Assembly: GCA_020746875.1 (NCBI GenBank)
Contig: JAGTJL010000006.1
Coordinates: 558,001 to 622,000 of the forward strand
DNA: 64,000 bases
From: Rhexocercosporidium sp. MPI-PUGE-AT-0058
Taxonomy: Eukaryota > Ascomycota > Leotiomycetes > Helotiales
Direction of reading: 5' to 3'
Below, piece after piece: positions 22,701 through 34,444 of the stretch. Position 1 is the stretch's first letter, and the number at the start of each line of letters is the position of its first letter. The translations under genes and the position numbers were made by a program. The notes below the pieces were generated by a model. It was not told the origin of the DNA, did no database searches, and saw only the letters and a program-made list of their open reading frames with translations.

Positions 22701-25700
22701 AAGCTGTTGAGTGTGCTATGGAAGAGTGCGGAAGATTCGATGCTGCTCTTGAAATCGGGCCTCACCCCGCTTTAAAGCGCCCGGTATCCCAGATAAACCA
22801 ACAGCTGAGGGTAGAGATGGTACCTTACTCTGGAGTTTTAAATCGCGGGAAGGATGACCTCAAGTCATTCCTGGATTCCATTGGATTTATTTGGTCCTAT
22901 TGCGGCGGGTCAGCGGTCGATTTCAATTCGTTCCAGAAGGCTCACTACACCGACAGCAACTATTCAGTCGTCCTCAAAGACCTCCCGACATACTCTTGGA
23001 GCCACGAAAGGGATTACTGGACTGAATGCCGAGGTGGTAAGCAGTACCGTACCCACGAGACCCCGATACATGAGTTTTTGGGTAGACGAACCCCTGATGG
23101 CATGCACAATCACTGGCGATGGGAAAATGTTCTTAGTGTGCGAGAACTTCCCTGGCTTTCCGGCCATGCACTTCAAGGGGTAAGAAGAAGTTTCATTTCA
23201 CAGCACATCGAGCATCGCTAATCTTAAGTGCTTCAGCAAACTGTGCTCCCCGCCACTGGCTACATAGCATTGGCCATGGAGGCAGCGGGCCAGATGGCAA
23301 GTGGGCGCCCTGTCAGACTCATCGAATTGACCGACCTCGTGATCAGCAAGGCTATTGCCATCGACGATGACACAGGTACTGAAGTCGCGGTGACAATGTC
23401 GAATATAGCAGAGTCGAAAGAGTCGTCTATCACAGCCATGTACACCTGCTACTCCACAGTGAGCAGAAGTTCTGGCACTATGGCCGTCAGCGCAACCGCA
23501 GAAGTCGAAGTTTTTATCGGCGAGACAACTGCGGATTGCCTTCCTGACCCGGTGAAGCCGGATTTAGCAATGGCTGATATTGACGTGGACACTTTCTATG
23601 AATCCCTGACTGAATTGGGCTACGGTTATTCCGGCGACTTCAGAGCCATGTCAAATCTCACTAGGCGACTGGGAGTGGCAACTGGCACAATCTTACCTCC
23701 TGCGGAAGACCATGCTGTCTCCAAGTTGCCGTTTTATCCTTCAATGCTCGACACTGCTTTGCAAGGCATGTTCGCCGCATTTAGCGCTCCAAACGACGGC
23801 AGACTCTGGACTCTGCACGCACCAACAGGTATTCAGCGAGTATCATTGGTTCCTTCACTGTGTGTTGAAAATATGCCCAACCCTGTCTCGTTCATTTGCA
23901 CGGTATCTGCTTCGAGTCCCAATAACATCACTGGGGATATCAGTGTCTACTCAGCTGAGGGGAATCAGACTTTTATCGAAATCGAAGGCCTCGTCTGTCG
24001 GCCGTTCTCTCAAGCAACGCAAGCCGACGATTGCCACTTGTTTTCTGACACGGTGTGGAACGTAGCTTCACCTAATGGTGATATACTCCTCGGAAACAAT
24101 CGTGCTTCTCCCAGCCAACTGAACAAGGCATACGACTGTGAACGTGTTGCACTTTACTATATGCGGTCTTTGAGCGAATCAATTTCGGTTTGTGCTGCTT
24201 GTTTTCCTAATTGTCGGCCCCCATTTGTGTGTTTGAAGTCTATTGCTGAGATTTTGAGATTGGATAATGCAATGCTTTTTGAGGCGATAACAGTTTTTTG
24301 TTAAGCTCAAAGCGAAACTTTCTGACACCAATCTGCTAGGAAACTGAGCGCGCTGCGCTGGAGATTCCCCAACATCATGAGGCTCTTTTCGAAAGCATAA
24401 CCCGTGTCATTGAGCTCGTTTCCAGCGGCAAACATGTATATGCCTCGAAGGAATGGCTGTCAGATACCCATGAGCAGATACTCAGCATCATGGAACCGTA
24501 AGTTCGAGGCTAACCGGCAAGTAATCCGGTGCTCACAAGTTTCTAGCTATGGCTCAGATGCCGACTTCAATATCATGCGCGCCGTTGGCGAGAACCTTCC
24601 AGCAGTAGTTCGAGGCGAAACGACCATTCTTGAGCATATGACAAAGGATAGCAGGCTTGATGAATACTATGTAGATGCTCTTGGTTTCGAGCATGCCTAC
24701 GATGTTGCCACTGGGATGGTTGCACAGTTCGTACATCGATATCCTCACAGTAAGTGACCCTCATGGTGGAAACCATTATCTCCATCCATTCGCATTATAC
24801 CCGCCTATATGCCCTGCCAAGTTTTTAGTGCATATACTAATTTCGTTTGTTTTCCAGTGGATATTATTGAGATAGGAGGTGGTACTGGCGGTGCAACCGC
24901 TCCCATTCTATCCGAAATTGGCACCGCTTTCTCATCATACACCTTTACAGACATCGGTGTTGGATTCCTTTTGAAGGCCCAAGAAATGTTCAAAGACAAG
25001 GACTATGCAAACAAGATGATCTTTAAGCCCCTGGATATCGAGAAAGATGTAACATCCCAGGGCTTTGTCGCTCATTCTTACGACGTTGTTCTCGCAGCAA
25101 ACGTGTTGCACGCAACTCACAAGCTGGAAGAAACCTTGAAGAATGCCCGAAAGCTCCTAAAGCCCGGTGGATATCTGGTGATGCTCGAAATTGTTGATAA
25201 CAGGCCCTTGCGGGTTGGCCTTGTCTTTGGTGGTCTTCCAGGCTGGTGGGTCGGTCGAGAAGATGGGAGGAGGTATGCGCCCACGATTGAGTAAGTTTCT
25301 CCTACACCTCACTAAAGTTCAGGTCCCACGACTTTGGATTTTCAAACTTCAGGCTTGATAGTTGGAATTTGTTTCCGTACTCTTTCCGCTCAAGTTCTGC
25401 TCAAAACTATCTAAAGCTAATACTTGATGATCTAGGCTGACACAATGGAACAAAATCTTGAAGAAAACTGGGTTTTCTGGTATCGATACATTTACCCCGC
25501 TCGACGACCCGCTCGTGTACTTGGCATCTGTGTTCGTGTCACAAGCGGTCGATGAGACTATTCTTACCATACGACGGCCGCTATCCTCTCGCGTGGACCG
25601 GATTCCCATCGCCAACCTTCTTATCATCGGAGGGGATTCCATGGAGTCCTCAAGGTTGATCGAGGAAGCCGAACAACTCTTACGTGGCAGATCTCAACAT

Positions 25701-28700
25701 GTGATAACAGCGACTACTCTTGACGAGCTCCAGGGTATCGAAGTTCCTTCTATGTGTACTGTTTTGAGTTTAACGGAGATTGATGGCCCAATGTTTAAGA
25801 CGATGTCCAAGGATCAATGGCAAATTCTCAAAAATATCTTCACCGCAGCAAGGAATGTGTTGTGGTTGACCCGTGGCTACCGGTGTCAGGATCCCTATGC
25901 TGCCATGACCGTGGGGTTTATGAGATGCATTACCTACGAACTCCCCCAGCTGCGAACCCAACTACTCGACATTGATCAATCAAAAGTCGTTAACGGGACA
26001 ATTTTGGCTGAAATGCTACTGCGTTTACACATTGCCGAAGAATTGGAAACGGCCGACCAGAAGGACAGCCTCGTGTGGACCGCTGAAACCGAGGTAGTGG
26101 TCGAGAACGAATTACTGATTATCCCCCGCATGAAGCCTCAAATTTTCCAAAATAAACGGTATAATTCAGCGAGACGTCCCATCACCAAGCTATCAGACCT
26201 TGAATCTTGCCCTATAACCTTGGAATGGCTCGATGTTAACTACATTCTCCGAGAGCGTCCTGATATATTGAGACATCAAGATGATACTTCAACGTTAATT
26301 GATGTCCATTCGTCTCTGCTTTGCGCACTCCCTGTCCCAGCTGGTCGATTGTTCTTCAACATAGGAGTAGATAAGGTTACTGGGAAGACTCAATTCTCGG
26401 CTTCTCTATCAAATGCATCAACCATATCTATTCCAAAATATTGGACGGTCCCAATCGAGATACCGCATGGGTCCGAAGCACAATTCTTGACGGAGATTGT
26501 TGACTATGTTTTCAATGAAACTCTGGGCACAATTATTCCAGCAGGTGGCACCCTCCTGATTCATGAGCCAAATGAAGGAATTTTCCACATCTTTTCGAGG
26601 TCAAAGTCATACCGGACAGTGTTCACAACCTGCACAAAAGATAAAGGCCAACGCTGGACCTATATCCATCCTCAGAGCTCATCACGAATGATCAAGTCAA
26701 AACTGCCGACTGGCATCTCGCTGTTCCTAGATCTATCTTCTGATACCTCCCTCAAAAGCGTTGCGTTGAAGATTTCAGCAACTTTACCACAGCTCTGCCA
26801 ACGGGTTGACATTTCTACCATCGTGTCGAAGGAAGCCCTTGCGCTGCATACCAGCACAGTGAGTGACACCAGTGTTCCGAGCATACTTCACCACGCCTCT
26901 TCGATTGCGTTATCACTCGTCTCTGGAACCAATGTGCCAGCTGCATCCTCGCTTCCAGAAGTCTCTGTGACGGACATATCCCTGTCAGACCGCCTTGACT
27001 TATTTTCAATCGTCAACTGGCGTGTGGAAAGAACGATCACCACTCTGTTGGAGCCTGTCGACGCCAGGAAGAACATTTTCCAAAGAGATAAGACATATTG
27101 GCTGGTTGGCTTGGCTGGTGATCTTGGTCAATCGTTGTGTGACTGGATGGTAGATCATGGAGCTCGTTACTTTGTCCTGATGAGTCGAACTAAGAGGGTA
27201 GAGGAAAATTGGATCAGAAAGCACAAGGCCAATGATGTCACAATACTTTTCTTAGTAGGGTATGTTATCTTTCTTCTTTCGTGGTGGTCCACTCTTCAAA
27301 ATACCTAACATGTCTCCAGCGATGTCACAATTCGAGAAGATGTACGAAAGGTGCACCAACATATTTGCTCGGAGCTGCCGGCTATAGCTGGAGTGGCGAA
27401 CGGTGCCCTTGTACTTCAAGACCAAGCATTTGAAGGAATGGACCTGGAAACTTTTCAAAAAGTGGTCAAGCCAAAGATTGACGGAACGTTGTTCTTAAGC
27501 GAGCTTTTCGAAGAAAACACACTGGAATTTTTCATCGCCTTCTCTTCTGTCGTCGCTACGTTAGGCAACAGCGGACAAAGTGCCTACTCAGCAGCAAACA
27601 GCTTCTCGAAAGCGCTAATCAACCAAAGAAGAGAACGGGGTCTTGCGGGCTCCGTCATAGATCGTGAGTCCTCACTCAATTTGAACCTGTCCCCCCACAT
27701 CTGCCCATGTTGACAATTCGTTCTAGTCTCTCGAATCGCAGGTGTGGGCTATGTGGATCGAGAAGTAAAATCTCTAAAGATGTCAGAAAAGCAGCTAAAG
27801 AGATTGAGTATGTGACTTTCCGTCCTTGAAATCTCAGTGATCTGGGATCAGGATTATTTATCCTTTGTTGATCCTGATCCCAACCCTAAGACATTGAAAA
27901 TTGTACATACTAAAGCTTTGAGCAGTGAACGTGAGTATGCCAATGTCAGAGCCAGATCTTCATCAAGTCTTTGCCGAAGCTATCGTATCCGGAAGGCCTG
28001 ACTCTGGACTCAAATCGGAGCTAATTTCTGGGATCCGAACATTAACCATCGAAGAAGACAGCAGAGTTTATTGGGCTGCTCAAGTCAAGTTCTCTCACTT
28101 TGTTCGTATCCAAGAACAAGTTGGAGATGAGAAGGGCAGCAAGGTCACTAGGATCCCGGTCAGAAAACTTTTGCAGGCTGCAAAGTCACCCGAGCAAGTT
28201 CTAACAATACTGCGGAGTAAGTTACACAAGCTTTATAATTCCTGTCTGTCCATGGAATGCACTGCTGATGACATTTCTAGACGCTTTCATTGCAAAGCTG
28301 AATGCAAGCCTGAATCTCTCGAGTGATGATTCTATCGATGGCAACACACCACTCATTGAACTTGGACTTGACTCCCTAGTCGCCGTTGATGTCCGTACTT
28401 GGTTCCTGCAAGAACTTAAAGTCGATCTGCCTGTCTTGAAGATCTTAGGTGGTGCCTCTGCTATGGACTTGGTTTCATTTGCAGCCGAAAAGTTACCACA
28501 AGAGATTATGCCCAAGTTTGGCGAGGGGGTGAAATTCGAAGCCGTGTCTTATCCAGACGATGCCCCTACACCAGCTGCTGTCCAAGCTAGTCATGTTAAG
28601 CAACCAAAGCCCAACGAATACGAGAAAGTTCCTATCATCGTGAAGGCAGTGTCATTGGACCATGCTGAATCACCCACCGCGTCGACCACTGGCTCCAAGT

Positions 28701-31700
28701 CTTCACCCTCTGCTTCCTCGACTTCAACAGTAGATGACGCTCCGCCAACGCCACCATCCGAACCTGATACTAGAGCTCAAGATGTCAAACTGGAAGAGAT
28801 CCAGGCTGAAGCAAAGTAAGTTATCACTTAAAATTAGACTCGAGCGAACAGACCTTGAACTAGTGGATCTCGTATGTTCCTTCGCTAATCATCAACCAGC
28901 ATCGAAGATTCTGATATCCTACGCGAAGAGCCGATGTCGTATGAGCAATCAAGCTTCTGGTTTCTAGGAAAGTATCTCGAAGATCCTACTGCATTTAACA
29001 TCACTTTCTGGGTCGAAGTGAAAGGCAACATTGATGCTTCTCGCCTCGAAAGAGCAGTGGATCTTGTTGCCCAAGGCCATGAATCACTACGGACAACCTT
29101 TTCTACAAACGAAACGGGTCCTTGTCAACAGATCATGAGAACATCAAAATTTCGACTGACGCAACATCCTGTCAAAGACCGAAATGAATTTCTCGAGGTT
29201 TTCACGTCGCTTAAGAATCACGTTTATGACATCGAAAATGGAGACACGATCAAGCTTGTGTTGTGTGAACAATCAGAGAACTTGTTTTATTTTGCTCTTG
29301 GTTTTCATCATATCCTGATGGATGGGACCAGCACCAATGTTCTCTTCGCGAATCTTCAGCAAGCGTACAAAGATGGCGTTTTTCCAGCTCCCCAGCTCCA
29401 GTATGTGTTATGCCTCCCCTAGAGTGACTTCATCAGAGGATTTGGAGGTTGATCTTTTATTCTTAATTCTTGGTTCTCAAATAAGTGTGGACACTTCCAG
29501 CTAATTCAATGTACAGATATCCGGCATGGGCAGTAAAGCAGCGGTCATATGTGGAAAGTTCGGAATCGTCTGAAGATAGAGCTTACTGGAGTCGAGAATT
29601 TGCAACAATTCCTCCATCTCTGCCTTTATTCCCCATGTCTTCGCAGAGCTCTCGGAAAATACTCAAGCGTTACCACATGTTGAGATCTAGTGCCAACCTT
29701 GGTCTTGACATGACTGCTCGGATCAAGGAGAGATGTCGATCGCTGAAAGTGTCTCCTGCTTATTTTCACTTGGCAGTGTACAAAACATTACTCTTCAGAT
29801 TTCTGAACACAGATCATATATGCATTGGAATCAATGACATGAACAGAACAGATACCAAGGATGCCGGTAAGCATACATTTGTGTTCACTTATTCGGTCAA
29901 TTCGAGCGCTCTGGTTGCCCTTCCCCGAACAATTTCCGTCTTCTCATGGTTACCCCTACGCAGCTGCTAATTCGACAATTATTAGGGGTTATCGGCAATC
30001 TCATGAACATCTTGCCAGTTCAGTTCAAATACAACCCAACCCAGAACTTCCTTCATGCCATCAAAGAAGCGCGAGCGAAAGCCATGACGGCCCTCGTGCA
30101 CGCCAAGGTTCCATTCGATGTCATACTCGGCGACTTGAACATCGCCAGGGATCCAACTCGCAGTCCTGTGTTCCAAGCCAGCTTTGACTATCGAGAAACC
30201 TTCGAAAAGTCATTTCTCGACCACGAAACGTACTCTCCGCCAGAAGGTCTCAACCGAAATAGCAATGGTTACGATGTCAGTCTAGGGGCACTCGAATCGT
30301 TGGAAGGCGAATCTACGATCTACATCGGTGCCCAAAGCTCGCTGTACACCATGGATGACGCGGAGATAATCCTGAAGACATACGTGCATCTACTGGAAAC
30401 GTTCACCGAAAAGCCCGCGACTCGTGTAGACCGACCTTCTCTACACGCCAAGGCCGATATCGAGCGAGGATTTGCACTTGGACTCGGTAAGCAGCAGTAA
30501 TCTATGATAATTTGAAATTCAAGGTACTAACATCCTAGAAGGAGCCCCAATAATCACCACCTGGCCCGAGACCCTAGTGCACAGAATTGAAGAAATGATT
30601 TCAACTCGTGGTACGTCTATTGCTCTTAAAGATGGCTACGGTGGGACTCTCACGTATGCTGAGATGGGACTTCGTATTGGGAACATTGCTGCTTCCCTCC
30701 CGCCGATTGGGAAACTGAGACCTTCTCCTCGTATCGGTATATTCCAACGACCATCAGTGGATTGGATATGTTCCATGCTTGCGATCCTCCGTATTGGGGC
30801 CGTTTGCCTTCCGCTTGAGTCTAGGAACGGATTGCCGCGGCTAGCAGCTATCGTCAAAACTAGTTGCCCTGCCGTGGTCTTGGTTGACTCGACGACGATT
30901 GAGGACGCAAAGGTTCTTGGTCACGAAGAGTCTGCCACTATCAATGTATCTGAACTCGAAGATACGTCGTCTCCTGTTATCCCCATTGTTGCAAAGCCAG
31001 AGGAAGCTGCCTTGATCCTATTCACTAGCGGCAGTACGGGTGTCCCCAAAGGAATCGTACTCAAGCACTCCAGCATTGTAAACGTGATCGAGTCATTAAC
31101 ACAGCAGTATGGTCTTAAAAATCAAGTTGTCCTCCAGCATACGGCTTACAGCTTCGACATGTCTGTAGACGAGATCTTCATTGGTCTTGGCAGCGGGGGA
31201 TCGCTATTCATTGTTGATACGGACCGTCGCGGAGACTCCCGAGCGCTCATGGGGCTCATTGCTTCTGAAGGAGTGACCTACACACGTACTACGCCATCAG
31301 GATATCTCTCTTGGATCCGGAACGGGGCTGATTTGCTGGTGGGCAATCACACTTGGAAGCATGCTTTTGCTGGGGGTGATAAAATGGCGGATTCGCTCCG
31401 ACAAGCTTTTCGCTCTTTGGGCTTGTCAAAACTTCTGCTTTATCAGGTTCGTATCCCTTGCTTCGCTCTTGCTATTCGACGAGATACTGATGATCCATTT
31501 CTGGGTAGTCGTACGGCCCCTCAGAAATCAGCGTCACGGCCATCAAAGGCCTGGTTGACTACCAAAATGTTACGTCGAGCGATGAGAATATTCCTCTAGG
31601 GAAGCCGTTGCATGGATACTCGATCTACATCCTCGATAGCAATCGAGATCCTGTTCCACCAGGTGTCCCAGGGGAAATCTTCATCGGTGGCGCGGGCGTG

Positions 31701-32471
31701 TCTCTTGGGTATCTCAACGACTCCGCCTTGACAGCGGAGAAATTTATGGACAATCCGTTCGCGCCTCCAGAATACACCGCGCACGGATGGACCAGAATGT
31801 ACCGCAGCGGTGACAAGGCACGTATGACCAGCAATGGGGATCTCCTATTTCACGGCAGAATAGAAGGGGACCTACAGATCAAGACTGCGGGCGGCATCCG
31901 TATCGAACTTCAGGATGTCGAAAATTCCATCCTACAGGCATCGCAAGGTGCGCTTGTTGATATTGTCTGTACTGTGAGAGGAGATCCCCAGTTCATAGTT
32001 GCCCACGCAGTTTTCTCTCCGTCATTTGCGAGTGGCACCGAGGATCGTAGTCGCTTCATCAATGACCTCCTCGCCAAACTTCCATTACCGTCTTATATGG
32101 TCCCGGCTACGATCATCCCCCTCGATACCATGCCTCTGACCGTCCACATGAAGCGAGACCGCACCGCCATCGCCTCACTGCCTGTGACTCAGTCCTCTGT
32201 ACTCGAACAAGCCGAGTCACAGGATCTCGCGCCTTTGGAATCGGAAATGAGAGCTATTTGGGTAAGCGTGCTACCGCTGGAGATGTCCAAAGGTGTTTGT
32301 ACACGCGATGCCGACTTCTTCCGTTTCGGCGGTAGCTCTTTGTTGATGATTGAGCTTCAGAGCTATATACGGAGGAGCTTTGGCGTGTCTCTGAGTCTTC
32401 AAGATTTGTTCGAGGCGAGTACTTTGGGAGACATGACTAGAAAGGTCCAACTGCTCGTAGAAAATGTTTGA
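19740..32471 (+). CDS. PKS-NRPS hybrid synthase, KS-AT-DH-MT-KR-ACP-C-A-T, no release domain
   Basis: Twenty-two exons, by their last bases: 20010, 20389, 20587, 20979, 21354, 21607, 22126, 23179, 24187, 24497, 24749, 25290, 27259, 27663, 27807, 28216, 28815, 29400, 29866, 30486, 31446 and 32471. Introns are 45-152 bp. The spliced protein is 3,655 residues and every junction is in phase. Active-site residues by my count are KS Cys181/His320/His362, AT Ser642, DH His971/Asp1147, KR Ser2241/Tyr2254, ACP Ser2435, condensation HHILMDG at about 2718, adenylation [11 protein letters not shown] at about 3194 with Lys3550, and carrier Ser3612. All look intact. The roughly 550 residues between MT and KR have no ER nucleotide-binding motif. 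The protein ends 43 residues after the last carrier serine, whereas most fungal PKS-NRPSs continue into a reductase or Dieckmann-cyclase domain. It should make a methylated reduced polyketide joined to one amino acid. The start ATG at 19740 gives the usual short leader before [14 protein letters not shown]. Confidence 0.93.
19755..21420 (+). other. PKS-NRPS: ketosynthase domain
   Basis: Residues of about 6-435. It begins [12 protein letters not shown]. The nucleophile is in DTACSSSL (Cys181), and the histidines are in [16 protein letters not shown] and [14 protein letters not shown]. All three catalytic residues are present, so chain elongation should work. Confidence 0.95.
21820..22860 (+). 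other. PKS-NRPS: acyltransferase domain
   Basis: Residues of about 535-870. It contains [12 protein letters not shown] and the serine motif [11 protein letters not shown], which is split by the intron at 22127-22180 between the nucleophile Ser642 and the rest. The later AYHSHHM motif is the pattern usual in malonyl-loading fungal ATs. Confidence 0.93.
23040..24080 (+). other. PKS-NRPS: dehydratase domain
   Basis: Residues of about 930-1245. The catalytic His is in HALQGQTVLP (HxxxGxxxxP, split by the intron 23180-23236). The Asp is in the motif [13 protein letters not shown]. Both are present, so the DH should be active. Confidence 0.9.
24340..25560 (+). other. PKS-NRPS: C-methyltransferase domain
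   Basis: Residues of about 1293-1600. The SAM-binding loop reads [13 protein letters not shown], followed by [17 protein letters not shown] and the later [16 protein letters not shown]. The pattern is that of an intact alpha-carbon methyltransferase of highly reducing PKSs. Confidence 0.9.
27090..27807 (+). other. PKS-NRPS: ketoreductase catalytic domain, preceded by a degenerate ER/structural-KR region
   Basis: The NADPH loop is [14 protein letters not shown] (from residue about 2111). The catalytic residues lie in FSSVV and [10 protein letters not shown] (Ser2241, Tyr2254, then Asn). The stretch before it (about 25560-27090) holds the structural KR half and what remains of the ER region. 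An [17 protein letters not shown] segment stands where an active ER would have a glycine-rich GGVG-type loop. Confidence 0.88.
28281..28500 (+). other. PKS-NRPS: acyl carrier protein domain
   Basis: The phosphopantetheine site is [12 protein letters not shown] (Ser2435). It is followed by a roughly 110-residue Ser/Thr/Pro-rich linker (about 28560-28815) to the condensation domain, as in other fungal PKS-NRPS hybrids. Confidence 0.93.
28915..30486 (+). other. PKS-NRPS: condensation domain
   Basis: It opens with [16 protein letters not shown]. The active-site motif is HHILMDG (residues 2718-2724), which keeps the second His and the Asp-Gly. Later landmarks are [13 protein letters not shown] and [12 protein letters not shown]. 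It should form the amide bond between the polyketide and the amino acid. Confidence 0.92.
30560..32200 (+). other. PKS-NRPS: adenylation domain
   Basis: Core motifs are LTYAEM (A2 region), [13 protein letters not shown] (A3), [11 protein letters not shown] (A4), YGPSE (A5, joined by the intron 31447-31508), YRSGDKAR (A7), a [12 protein letters not shown]8 motif, and HMKRDR with the A10 lysine. The binding-pocket residues read by eye begin Asp235-Met236-Asp239 (GrsA numbering). I do not recognise the code, so the amino acid is unknown. Confidence 0.9.
32215..32471 (+). other. PKS-NRPS: terminal peptidyl carrier domain and C-terminus
   Basis: The carrier motif is [15 protein letters not shown] (Ser3612). 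The frame stops at 32469-32471, 43 residues later. The downstream DNA does not read on into a reductase domain in any frame that I checked. The missing R domain thus looks real rather than an exon that I overlooked. Confidence 0.85.
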
Positions 32472-33349
32472 GTCCGTATTGGAAAAGGAATTTCGCACTC
32501 GCATCTATGGGTCAGCTTAGCCTACATACCAGTGTGTTCCAGAGGTGATTTCTTCAATTTGTATTTCTCTAGCATCACAGTAGCTCTTTAGTTCGCAAAA
32601 TGGTAGCAGATAGTGATGAGAAGTCTGCTGGTTGAGATCAGGCTTTGGTTGATGTCTTGGTGTTGTGAATACATGGTTATCGCTGTCGGGAGCGGAAACA
32701 AAACTCTATTCCTGCTGGACACGCGATCCTTGATATTTCTCTATTATAGTTTCTGGTGCATGATAGGCCTTCGTGCCCCCGTTTAAGAAATTTGATTAAT
32801 CAAATGCGACCAGAAATGCGACATTTTCCCGGCACTTCCCCTAAGCGAGGGCATTCACAGGCTGTTCCCGTAGGGCGGGGAGGAAGATCAACACAGCATG
32901 ACCATCCCATAATTCTCCAAGGTGTACAACTTGTGGATGACACGCCAGACCGCACATCGCTGCACAAAGAAATGCAACACTCAGAATAAGATTTAGCGGA
33001 CAAAGGAATTTGACCAGAACAACGAATCAAGTCAACAGATTTTAGACCAAAGAAGTTGAGCACACCAGGAAAAAGTACCGAAAACAAACCTCGACATAAG
33101 GTCGGAAACTCTTTTCTCCCAAGTGGAATCGAACTTGCTCAAGGTATCGGCAGATTGAAAGGTCATCTGGGTAGCACCACTTACCCACTCTTTAACTGTC
33201 ACATCAAAACTATCTGTCTGTGGAAATTGCCCCGCAGTATTCAGCCGGACAATGTCCTGCAAACTATAAAACAGACACACGTCCCACCAGACATGAAATC
33301 AGCCACTTCGAACACGTCTTCGAAGTTTTCTCCATCTTCGGTATTCACG
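32472..33349. other. Intergenic: synthase 3' side and FKBP promoter
   Basis: About 880 bp. It holds the synthase 3' UTR and the FKBP upstream region. Short open frames only; no R domain or thioesterase remnant was seen. Confidence 0.5.
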
Positions 33350-34037
33350 ATGCGTCTTTTCCTGGCATCAGCACTTGCGTTCGTTGCCTTCGGTTTCGCA
33401 GCCGCGCAAGAGGGCATGACGATCGAGGTCATTCGCTCGGTGGATTGTTCACTGAAGTCGAAGAATGGGGATCTGATCTCAGTGAACTACAATGGAACAC
33501 TCACTAATGGGACGCTCTTTGACTCGAGTAAGTATGGCTGGGCGCTTCTTTTATTGTATCTTTTGGAATTGATGCTGATACTTTCGCACAGGCTATGGTG
33601 GCAGCAGTCCTCAACCGTTCGCCTTCCAGATTGGCGCTGGAGAAGTGATTAAAGGGTACGTGTCCTCCGCTTATCTTGGGGCTCATTTGCAGCATTATTT
33701 TCTGACAGAAAAATCGACAGGTGGGAATTGGGTCTTCTGGACATGTGTATTGGCGACCAAAGGTATGCACCCATAATTGCTATTCCGCACCTATGTCCCT
33801 TCTACCGTTTTAGAAGAGTATCGATGAGCCCAGACATCAATCATAGCTTACACCGCTCAGAAAATTGACACTTCCTCCTGCATTCGGTTATGGAGACCAC
33901 ACCGTTGGACCAATTCCCGCAAACTCGACATTAAGTACGTGGGGCTGCATCCAAATGTGACTTCAAGGCTGACTCGAGCTCCAGTATTCTATACAGAGTT
34001 GATGGCTATTGGTGGCGGTGCTCGGCCCTCTAGATAA
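33350..34037 (+). CDS. Secretory-pathway FKBP-type peptidyl-prolyl cis-trans isomerase
   Basis: Five exons (33350-33527, 33592-33655, 33721-33762, 33861-33934 and 33985-34037) give 136 residues. A signal peptide (MRLFLASALAFVAFGFAAA) precedes one FKBP domain. Visible pocket residues are Tyr in SVNYNGTL, Phe-Asp in TLFDSS, Phe in PFAFQIG, Val-Ile and Trp in GEVIKGWE, and Tyr in FGYGDHTVGPIPANSTL. The family (FKBP2-like) isomerises proline bonds in the ER. This copy ends GGGARPSR rather than HDEL/KDEL, so it may be secreted or vacuolar. It lies 0.9 kb past the PKS-NRPS on the same strand. It may be an ordinary neighbour or part of the cluster; sequence alone cannot decide. Confidence 0.9.
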
Positions 34038-34444
34038 TTCCTAGGATTGATGAGAAATGCTTCGAAAGATAAGGAGTTAAAAGCAAGAGAGTGAGTCGGT
34101 CTAAGGCAAAGAAAAATAGCTCACAAGGCCTCTAGTAAGGATAGCCGCTAGATAATGCACATTATTCTGAGACTGTTTTGTGTAACGCAACGTAACTACA
34201 TTATTGCTTCAATACTTGTCCTATCCGCGGCACACCTGACTATGAACACCGAAAATTTTCAAGTACAGCCCATTTCTCACATACTCCTCGCCATCGTCTC
34301 CTCCATTACACCGAAGATGTATCAAGTCCTGGCAAGGAAAACTCTCGCTCCTAAATATTACAGGACCAAAACAAGGTAACCATTCTTCACCTACCAAAAA
34401 AGTCAGCACCTGTCCCACGCTCGTTTCCATTTACCCACACTCAC
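34038..34444. other. Intergenic between convergent genes
   Basis: About 400 bp between the convergent FKBP and small secreted-protein genes. No recognisable feature. Confidence 0.5.
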
